Below are positions 8,108 through 17,400 of a stretch of DNA of 64,000 nt, piece by piece (positions within the stretch are counted from its first letter, which is position 1; the number at the start of each line of letters is the position of its first letter). The position numbers were made by a program, and so were the translations under genes. The stretch is from Pleurocapsa sp. FMAR1. Lineage in GTDB: Bacteria > Cyanobacteriota > Cyanobacteriia > Cyanobacteriales > Xenococcaceae. The stretch is from contig NZ_OY762512.1 in NCBI RefSeq assembly GCF_963665995.1, forward strand, positions 2,170,001 to 2,234,000, read 5' to 3'. The notes under the pieces are model-generated. The model saw nothing but the letters and a program-made list of their open reading frames with translations, was not told the DNA's origin and did no database searches.

Positions 8108-8482
8108 TCAAGAATTAATCCATTTCCAAAGAGGGTGTTTTTTACCACTTGCCAAAATTTTCTCTACTCGTTTTTCCAGTTGGCGTTTTTCGCTCTTTGG
8201 CAAACCCCAAATAAGATTGCGACTTTGCCAGACTAAGACAGATATAGTAACTGCGACGCAAAAAGCCAGACAGACAGTAGGCAAGAAATTAAAATGAAGC
8301 CCATAATATACTGCTGCCCAAGTAAAGTAATCAAGCCATAGGGCAATTTCTGCTTTTAAGTTCCAAAGAGCATAAAGTCCAAAAGTAAGCCAGCTAAACA
8401 AGACAAATAGCCAGCGACCATAGACGGTTAACTGATGTAGTCTTAATACCTTCTGCTGAAAATCAGATTGAAATTTGCTCAC
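8108..8482 (-). CDS. Small two-helix membrane protein downstream of secF
   Basis: 124 residues with a GTG start at 8482. Two hydrophobic stretches are visible (WLFVLFSWLTFGLYALW and FLPTVCLAFCVAVTISVLVW); the C-terminus is basic (LPKSEKRQLEKRVEKI). The gene begins 45 bases after the secF stop on the same strand, so it is likely the third gene of a secD-secF transcript. Function is unknown; similar small proteins follow secF in other cyanobacteria as far as I recall, but this is weakly held. Confidence 0.7.
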   Translation of the reverse strand: MSKFQSDFQQKVLRLHQLTVYGRWLFVLFSWLTFGLYALWNLKAEIALWLDYFTWAAVYYGLHFNFLPTVCLAFCVAVTISVLVWQSRNLIWGLPKSEKRQLEKRVEKILASGKKHPLWKWINS

Positions 8483-8527
8483 TTTGCTTTACTCAGATGC
8501 AGAATGTTTTGCTCACCATGACTATTT

Positions 8528-9481
8528 TTATTCTGATATAGGCAAATCAGATCCCGCCACCGTATTTTTTCTTTTGTTTCTCCACCAAGCAAGGAGAGTA
8601 CTGGCAATAAAAATACTAGAGTATGCACCCAAAATAAAGCCGATAATTAAGGCTAAAGCAAAGAATTTTAAAGTTTGTCCCCCAAAAAAGAAGATGCCTA
8701 ATAGAGGTAATAAAGTCGTCAGAGTGGTATTGATAGAACGTCCCAAAGTCTGGCTAACGGCATTGTCAACAATTTCATTAATCGATAGTTCTGGAGTGTC
8801 TGCTAGGTTTTCGCGAATGCGATCGTAAATGACGACCGTATCATTAACCGAAAAACCAATGATGGTTAAAAGGGATACCAGGAATAGGCTATCTACTTCT
8901 AAGCCCATTACTAAGCCTAAGAATGAGAAAAAACCTGATGTAATTAAAACATCATGGAATAAAGCAGCGATCGCAAATAAGGCATAGTCTAACTGAAAGC
9001 GAATGCTCAAATAGACAATGATGCCAAAAAATGCCACCAACAAAGCTAGTATTCCTGAAACAAAGAGTTCTTCACCAATAGTTGGTCCGACTGAATCTAT
9101 TTGTACGGTATTACTATCGAACTTGCCAATAGCCTTACTCAAAGCATCCAGTAGCTTAGTCCGCTGTTCGCCATCAATATTTTCTGTCCGTACCGAGAGT
9201 ATCTGCTGCTCATCTCCCAATAGCTGAATACTGCTGTTGCCCAATTGCTGACTATCCAAAACTTCTCGCACCTGAGCCGTATCTATAGGCTGATTGCAGT
9301 TGCCTGCTACCGAGCAATCTTTAGCGATTTGGATGCGAGTACCGCCGATAAAATCAAGACCTGGACGTAGAGGGGCATTTAAAATGGTAAAGGAGATAAT
9401 CATCATGACAATACTGGCAACCATAGCTGTTCCAGAGATTGCCCACCATAAGCCTCGCCTTTTAGTAACGCTAAATTTCAT
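8528..9481 (-). CDS. secF: Protein-export membrane protein SecF
   Basis: 317 residues. It starts with a transmembrane helix ([20 protein letters not shown]) followed by [10 protein letters not shown], the conserved SecF motif, then a short periplasmic domain and five more helices with [16 protein letters not shown] and the closing [18 protein letters not shown]. It pairs with SecD next to SecYEG and uses the proton gradient to pull translocating proteins to the far side of the membrane. In cyanobacteria it can act in plasma and thylakoid membranes. It follows secD by 80 bases; that spacer carries a palindromic repeat, unlike the tight spacing usual for this pair. Confidence 0.95.
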   Translation of the reverse strand: MKFSVTKRRGLWWAISGTAMVASIVMMIISFTILNAPLRPGLDFIGGTRIQIAKDCSVAGNCNQPIDTAQVREVLDSQQLGNSSIQLLGDEQQILSVRTENIDGEQRTKLLDALSKAIGKFDSNTVQIDSVGPTIGEELFVSGILALLVAFFGIIVYLSIRFQLDYALFAIAALFHDVLITSGFFSFLGLVMGLEVDSLFLVSLLTIIGFSVNDTVVIYDRIRENLADTPELSINEIVDNAVSQTLGRSINTTLTTLLPLLGIFFFGGQTLKFFALALIIGFILGAYSSIFIASTLLAWWRNKRKNTVAGSDLPISE

Positions 9482-9508
9482 TTTTCAATTCATTGATAAT
9501 TGATAATT

Positions 9509-9557
9509 GCGAGACAGTCCGTTGCGCGGGTTCCCCGCGTTGAAGGAACTGTCGAGG
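9509..9557. repeat. 49-bp palindromic module between secD and secF (module A, short form)
   Basis: On the minus strand the sequence runs from CCTCGACAGTTCC through CGCGGGGAACCCGCG to GGACTGTCTCGC. Both the centre (CGCGGG/CCCGCG) and the flanks (GACAGT-C/G-ACTGTC) are self-complementary. The same module, with an extra nested hairpin of about 45 bases in its centre, is found inside the polyketide synthase gene at 15502-15595. Here it sits in a transcribed spacer and should form a hairpin in the secD-secF mRNA. Confidence 0.75.
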
Positions 9558-9561
9558 TTGT

Positions 9562-10986
9562 TCATTGATTACTGGTTGCTGATTTTAAATTGGGGCAGAA
9601 TAATTCTGGCTTTTTTCTGACTTTGGGTAAACTTAAAACTACCAACAGCATCAAGGTACGACTACAGGTAACGGCAGTAAACATACTTACCACTACGCCA
9701 ACAAGCAGGGTAACGGCAAAACCTTTAACCAAACCAGAACCAAGCCAGAGTAAAGCCAAACAGGCGATCGCTGTTGTGACGTTACTATCTAAAATACTTG
9801 AAAATGCCCGAAAAAATCCCGACTCTACGGAGCGATAAAGAGTTTTACCCGCCCGCAATTCTTCTCTGGTGCGCTCAAAAATCAGCACATTAGCATCTAC
9901 CGCCATGCCGATACTGAGAATAAATCCAGCTATTCCTGGTAAAGTCAGGGTCACTCCCACCAAAGCATAACAAGCCATAGTCAACAAGGCGTAAACAATC
10001 AAGGCAACATCAGCAATTACCCCAGGTAGACGATAATAAACCACCATAAAGACCAATACTAAAACCAAACCCACACAGCCAGCAATAATACTACGGCGCA
10101 CGCTGTCTTGTCCTAAAGTTGCCCCAACGGTTCGGTTTTCGACGATGGCAATGGGGAAGGGTAGAGAACCACCTTTTATTTGAATTGCTAGGTCTTTGGC
10201 ACTGTCTATATTAAAGTTGCCAGTAATAACCGCTCGACCTCCAGCAATACCTGTATCAGCAAACTCTGGTCCCACAACGGGAGAACTAAGTAACTGATCG
10301 TCAAGGAAAATACCAATACTACGACCAGTACCTGCAAGGTTTTTGGTTAACTCAGCAAACTTTTTCCCCCCAGCGTCATTAAAACTAATTGCTACTTCCC
10401 AACGTTTTCCTGTTGAATCTGGTTGAGGACGGGCATCGGTCAGGTCTGTTCCTGTCAGACTAACGGATGCAAATAAACCATCGATCGCCTGATTAGATTT
10501 CTGGAGTGATTCTTGAATTTTTGCCAGCTTTTCTCGATCGCCTGTTTGCAAATCACCTTGGCTTAAGATAGTCTGCTGTGCCAAAAGCTGTTGTCTTACC
10601 TGAGATTCGGCAGCTAACTGACCTTCTGTTCCTTGCTTTTGCTCTTTAAACTCTAGTTTAGCCGTTCCTTTCAAACGTCTTTCTGCTTCTTCGGGTTGAC
10701 TTTCCCCTGGTAGCTGAATCAATATTTTGTTTTCGCCAATTGTTTGCACCGTGGTTTCGGAGACTCCAAACTCATTAATCCTATTTTGAAGCACGCTTTT
10801 AACTGCTTCAATATCACTTGAGGTAGGCTTGACATCAGGCTTTTCTTTAGTTGGATTTACCTGAATGGTTAACTGCGCTCCACCTCTTAGGTCAAGTCCT
10901 AACTGGGGGGGAATGGTAGTTAAAATTGCGATCGCTGCTGCGACCAATGCCAAAATTAAAATAATATAGGCTCTTTGTTTCTGCAT
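9562..10986 (-). CDS. secD: Protein translocase subunit SecD
   Basis: 474 residues. It has an N-terminal membrane helix, LGLDLRGGAQL (conserved D1 motif), a large periplasmic P1 domain from about 40 to 280, then the second conserved block (AVDANVLIFERTREELR) and GSGLVKGFAVTLLVGVVVSMFTA in the membrane bundle. It works with SecF as a heterodimer on SecYEG. The P1 insertion at 120-170, rich in Gln, is longer than in proteobacterial SecD, as is normal for cyanobacteria. It is the first gene of the leftward unit secD-secF-small membrane protein and is transcribed away from the polyketide synthase gene. Confidence 0.95.
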   Translation of the reverse strand: MQKQRAYIILILALVAAAIAILTTIPPQLGLDLRGGAQLTIQVNPTKEKPDVKPTSSDIEAVKSVLQNRINEFGVSETTVQTIGENKILIQLPGESQPEEAERRLKGTAKLEFKEQKQGTEGQLAAESQVRQQLLAQQTILSQGDLQTGDREKLAKIQESLQKSNQAIDGLFASVSLTGTDLTDARPQPDSTGKRWEVAISFNDAGGKKFAELTKNLAGTGRSIGIFLDDQLLSSPVVGPEFADTGIAGGRAVITGNFNIDSAKDLAIQIKGGSLPFPIAIVENRTVGATLGQDSVRRSIIAGCVGLVLVLVFMVVYYRLPGVIADVALIVYALLTMACYALVGVTLTLPGIAGFILSIGMAVDANVLIFERTREELRAGKTLYRSVESGFFRAFSSILDSNVTTAIACLALLWLGSGLVKGFAVTLLVGVVVSMFTAVTCSRTLMLLVVLSLPKVRKKPELFCPNLKSATSNQ

Positions 10987-11413
10987 TTACGATCACCTGC
11001 GGTAGTCTCGAAGAGACAAAAAAGTTTATTTCTCTCTTCAAATAGTATATGCTCTTACAGAACTCGGCTTTCTCGACAAATAAGTTCTGGCGACCGTTTT
11101 TGTAATTTTGCTCAAGTCACAGATTACTCCGCCCTAAACGGACGAACTGCTGTGACCGTTGGTCATTTTTTACACAGAAAGCTAGATTAAAGTTAATTAT
11201 GAGCAGATTATCAAAGATTTAATGCTTTATTAAAGAACTCTAAAAATATTTATAGACGGATCGACTTTATTTCCTTTAATTCAACATTTGCGGATAATTA
11301 CTGTTGACTTTTTTTAGCAATATCTAATTTAATTTTAGCTAGCATATAACACTTTACAGATATGCTAATCTACACTCCAAGTTAATTAGTTTTATACTGA
11401 AGCACCCTCAACT
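10987..11413. other. Divergent promoter region between secD and the polyketide synthase
   Basis: A 427-bp spacer that must hold both promoters. The half nearest the synthase gene is very AT-rich (TTTATTAAAG, TTTAATTCAAC). No Shine-Dalgarno-like purine run precedes the synthase ATG (CACCCTCAACT), which is not rare in cyanobacteria. No hairpin or repeat of the families seen elsewhere was found here. Confidence 0.4.
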
Positions 11414-14400
11414 ATGCAATTAGAACCCATTGCAATTATTGGTATTGGCTGCCGTTTTCCTGGCGCAAAAAATCCTCAAGCCTTTTGGCAAATGATGCGG
11501 GATGGAGTAGATGGGGTATCTGAAGTTCCTGAATCTAGATGGGATGTAGAGTCTTACTACGACCCAGATAAAAGTAAAGCAGGTAAAACGAATACTCGTT
11601 GGGGTGGTTTTCTTGAAGATGTTGACCAATTTGAGCCACAATTTTTTGGTATTGCCCCTAAAGAAGCAGTAACAATGGATCCGCAACAACGTCTATTGTT
11701 AGAAGTCGCTTGGGAAACTTTTGAAGATGCTGGTCAAATTCCCGAAGATCTTAAGGGCAGTAAAACGGGAGTGTTTATCGGCATCGGCACTCACGACTAT
11801 TCGATTATGATGTGGCAACAGCCTGTGAGTGAACCTTACGCTACTACAGGCACAGGTAACTGTATTGCTGCCAATCGTATTTCCTATATTTTTGATTTAA
11901 AAGGACCTAGCTTGGCGGTAGACACTGCTTGCTCTTCTTCTTTGGTTTCTGTCCATTTAGCCTGTCAGAGTATTTGGACAGGTGAATCTGAACTAGCTTT
12001 AGCTGGTGGGGTTAATATGCTGCTGCTACCAACGATTATGGTGGGCTTTAGCAAAGGAGGCTTTATGTCCAGTGATGGACGCTGTAAGAGTTTTGATGCT
12101 AGTGCCGATGGTTATGTTAGGGGAGAAGGGGCAGGTTTGGTCTTGTTAAAACCTTTGTCTCAAGCTCAAGCAGATGGTGACGATATCTATGGGGTAATTC
12201 TTAGTAGCGCGGTAAACCAGGATGGCTTAAGTAACGGCATGGCTGCACCAAATCCTGTGGCGCAAGAGGCAGTTTTACGAGAGGCTTATCAGCGTGTAGG
12301 CATCGACCCTAGTTTAGTAGATTACATTGAAGCTCATGGTACAGGGACAAAAGTAGGAGATCCCATTGAAGCTAATGCTTTGGGGGCAGTTTTTGGCGAA
12401 CATCGTCAACCAGGAAATAACTGTCTGATAGGTTCAGTCAAAACCAATATCGGACATACTGAAACCGCAGCAGGTATTGCAGGAATTATCAAAGTTGCGC
12501 TGGCACTTAAGCATAAACAGATCCCACCCAGCTTACATTTTAATACTCCAAATAGTGCGATCGCTTTTGAAAATTTGAAATTACAGGTAGTTACTCAGCT
12601 AACCCCCTGGGAAAAAAATAAGCCATTAATTGCAGGAGTGAATTCTTTTGGCTTTGGTGGCACAAATGCTCATATTGTTATGGGGGACTATGAGACAAGG
12701 GGACTGGGAAAGGCGATTGGGGGACAAGGCGACTGGGGGACAAGACGACAAGGAGACGAGGAAATAGAGTTATCTTCTTTGAATTTGCTGACTATTTCGG
12801 CTAAGAGTAAATCTGCATTACGGCAGTTGGCACAAAGTTATCAAGATTTTATTCAAGAGACAGAGGTATCTTTAGAGAATATTTGTACAGCAACTCAAAC
12901 CCAAAGAAGCCATTTTAATCATCGTCTTACCTGCATTGCTAAATCAACTCAACAGTTAATCAAACAATTAACAGCTTTTACCTCTAATCGAGAAACAGCA
13001 GGATTGAAAGAAAGTACCGTTAGTAAGGAAGAACAAACATTCGCCCCTACTAAGAAAATCTGTTGGCTATTTACAGGACAAGGATCGCAATATGTAGGCA
13101 TGGGTCAACAACTTTATGACACTCAGTCTATTTTTCGCGAGGCACTAAATAACTGTGCAGAAATCCTTAAACTTTATTTAGACAAACCTTTATTAGAGAT
13201 CATTTACGAATCACAAACCTGTAAGGGCGTTTTGCCAAACGTCCCTACAAAAATTAACCGAACAATTTATACTCAACCCGCTATCTTTTCTGTAGAATAT
13301 GCCTTGGCGCAATTATGGCTTTCTTGGGGTATCAAGCCTGATTATGTCGCAGGGCATAGTATCGGAGAATATGTTGCAGCCTGTGTCGCAGGGGTTTTTA
13401 GTTTGGAAGATGGTCTAAAGCTGGTTGCCACTAGAAGTAGATTGATGGAGGAATTACCTTCATCAGGAGGAATGCTAGCTGTCTTTAGTAATCAAGAAAC
13501 AATAGCTGAATTGATAGCTACTTATGACGAGGTAAATATTGCTGCGATTAACAATAATCAAAATACCGTTATTGCTGGGAAAAACAAAACTCTAACTTTA
13601 ATTGCAGATAAATTAGCTCAAATAAATATCAGCAGCACTCTTTTAAATGTCTCCCATGCCTTTCATTCTCCTTTAATGAAGCCGATGCTGGCTGACTTTA
13701 AGCTGGTAGCAGCAGAAATAACCTACTCTGCGCCAAAAATTCCCTTGGTTTCTAACGCAACTGCACAGTTGGCGGAGATAGAGATTACTAGCCCTGATTA
13801 TTGGGTTAATCATATTATCCAACCAGTTAATTTTGCTGATAGTTTTCAGTTTCTACTACAGCAAGACGTTGATATCTTTTTAGAAATTGGGGCAAAACCA
13901 ATTCTGGCTAGCCTCGGTAAAACAATCTCAACCACAGAAATAGATTCCGATCCTATCTTGCTTCCTAGTCTTTCTGACAAACAAGACGATTGGCAGGTGA
14001 TTCTAAATAGTGTGGCACAGCTATATCACCAAGGAATAAAAATTGATTGGCGGGTATTTAATCAAAGCCATTATAATCGAGGAGTCAAACTGCCTACTTA
14101 TCCTTTTCAACGTCAAAGATACTGGTGGAAGAAAGCAAAGTTTTGGATAGAAGAAAATTCAAATAATCAGCAGCAACCACATCCTTTATTAGGTAATTGC
14201 CTAACTTTGGCTGGCACTTCAGAGAGATACTTTAAGGGACAGATAAATGCTCATAACCCTAAATATTTACAAGATCACTGTTTAGAAAATAAAACAGTAT
14301 TTCCTGCTACGGCTTATATGGAAATGGCATTAGCAGCAGGCAAGTATATATATTCAGATAGAAGCTTTCAGCTAGAGAAGTTTACTATTAAAAAGCCTTT

Positions 14401-17400
14401 GTTATTGACTAATAAACCAACGGAGTTACAAACAGTTGTTAGTAGCTCAGAAAATTGCTGTAATCTTAAGATATTTAGCAAGAATATTCAAGAAAAAGAT
14501 TTTATTTTGCATAGTGAATCTATTATTAAACCTGCGCTCAAAAATACTTTATCTCGGATAAATATAGAAGAAGTTAAATCGCGATCGCAACCTATCTTAG
14601 ACATATCAAACTACTATCAACAATTAAGCAATAAAGGTTTGAACTATGGCGTTAACTTTCAAGGTATAAAACAGTTGTGGAAAGGAAATGATCGGGCTTT
14701 TGCCTATATTGAAATACCAGATAATATAATCGATGATAACTATCAGCTTCATCCTGCTTTATTAGATTCCTGTCTACAAATTATTGGAGCAGCTACAGAG
14801 TCTCAGGGAATTTATTTACCAGTGAGTCTTGAATTATTCAAGGTATACCAAAGCTGTAGTAACAAAGTTTGGGTGCAGGTTAATATTAAGCCGACTGATA
14901 ATAGTCAAATACTAAAAGCGGATTTATTTTTAGCAGATAATACTGGTGATTTAGTTGCCCAGATAACGGACTTGTCATTACAATATCTTAGTTTGCGATC
15001 GCTACAAAAACTAATAGATATACCTGTAGAAGAGCAAGTCAATATTGATGACTGGCTATATAAAATTGACTGGGAAGCTAAAGATTTAAATACCGAATAT
15101 ATTAGTAAAATAGATAATGGCGATCGCTGGTTGATTTTTGCCGATAAAACTGATTTATCTCTGGAATTAACCGATAAATTATCAGGTATTTTGTTAGCAA
15201 AAGATGCTCATTTTAAACGGATAAAAAATAATCAATATACAATTAATCCTAATCAGCCAGAAGATTTTAAGAAACTCTGGCAAGTTATTAAACGTAAAAA
15301 AATTACTAATTTAAAAATCGCCTACTTTAGTAAGGGCAGTTCGCAAATCCATACATATGACCGAGATTGCCAAGGCATTTTTCATTTGATGCAGTCCTTA
15401 GTAAAAGAAAAATTAAACCCCTCTCAACTAGCAATAATTACTGAAAAAACCCAGTTTCAATCAGGTGATAAATCACGCCCGCGTGAATATGCTGCTTACA
15501 CCCTCGACAGTTCCTTCAACGCGACGGGGCTTATAAACTGCCGACGCAGGTTCGGCAGACAGCCCCTTGGAAACCCGCGCAACGGACTGTCTCGCAAAGC
15601 AGCATCGAGAAGCGTTCCCTTGCGCCTGTCGGCGACGCGGGGTCTTCTCTCATTTCCGCCCACCAATAGCTTATCAGGTTCGGTTTGGGGATTAGGTAGA
15701 ACAATTAAACAGGAATATCCCAGCCTTAACTGTAATTTAATTGATTTTGATAATCTAAATCTAGAACAATTATTACCAGAATTATTATTATCAGATAGCG
15801 AGACTCAGGTTGCCTATTACAACCAGCAAAGATACGTTGCCAGACTTGCGCCTCAAGACAATACTTTAAATAATCCTTTTCGTCTGCAACTATCTGACTA
15901 TGGTACTTTAGATAACCTTGCTCTTGCACCCTTGCAGCGTCGCCCTCCCCAACCAGGTGAAATTGAGATTCAAGTAACCGCTAGCGGGGTAAACTTTCGT
16001 GATGTCTTAAATGCCTTGGGGATGTTAAAAGAATACCTGCAAGCAATGGGATTTGCTAACTCTACCCAAGTACCTTTTGGTGGCGAATGTGCAGGGATTG
16101 TAACCGCTATCGGCGAAGGAGTTACAAATTTTCAGCTAGGAGATGAGGTAATTGCTGCCCAAGCGGTAGGCAGTTTGAGTAGTCATGTAACGGTTGATGC
16201 TAGATTTGCGATCGCCAAACCAGATCATTTAGACTATGCTGAGGCTGCTACTATACCCACAAACTTTTTAACCGCATATTACGGCTTGCATTATCTGGCA
16301 AAAATTAAGCCTGGAGACAAGATCCTGATTCATGCTGCTGCGGGTGGAGTAGGGCAAGCTGCGGTACAAATAGCGCAACAAATAGGTGCAGAAGTATACG
16401 CTACTGCTTCAGTGGCTAAATGGGATTTTCTTAAGGCATCAGGAGTTAAATATGTTATGAACTCCCGCACTCTCGATTTTGCTGAGGAAGTAATGCAGCT
16501 TACGGATGGCAAGGGAGTAGATTTAATACTCAATAGTCTTAATGGTGATTTTATTTCTAAGAATCTGGATATTCTCACATCAAAAGGTAGATTTGTAGAA
16601 ATTGGCAAGGTGGGAATATGGGATAAAGCACAGGTAACAGAAAAACGTGCCGATATTAGTTATTTTCCTTTCGATCTACTAGAAGTTTCTGATCGAGATC
16701 CTGAATTAATTGCTACCTTGTTTGCAGAATTGAAACAGCAATTTGTTGAGCGAATATTACAGCCTTTACCCCACAAAATTTTTCCCATACAACAAGCCGA
16801 TGATGCCTTTCGTTACATGGCGCAAGCTAAACATATCGGCAAGGTTGTCATATCCATGCCTGCTAGTAATCAAATAGTAAAACCAGACGGTAGCTATTTA
16901 ATCACGGGGGGTTTTGGTGCATTGGGCTTACAGGTAGCAAACTGGTTAGCGCAAGAAGGGGCAAAGAATTTAATTCTTGTCGGCAGAAGCCAGCCTACAA
17001 AACAGGCTCAACAAGAAATAGATAAGCTAGAACAACAAGGCGTTACCGTAAATGTCATCCAAGCTGATATTACTGATTATGATGCAGTTGCAGATATTTT
17101 TAGTAACGAAAAACCAGAGATTAAAGGGATCATTCATGCAGCAGGAAGTCTCGACGACGGGCTATTAAAAACATTATCCTGGGAGCGTTTTCAAGCAGTT
17201 TTACAGCCAAAAATTACAGGTGCGTGGAATCTACATCTTGCTACCAAAGAACAGTCGCTAGATTGGTTTGTGTGCTTCTCTTCTATTGTTTCGGTGTTTG
17301 GTGCAGCAGGGCAAAGTAACTATGCAGCAGCCAACGCCTTTATGGACAATCTGATGAGCTATCGCCGTAACCTAGGCTTGCCAGGATTAAGCATCAACTG

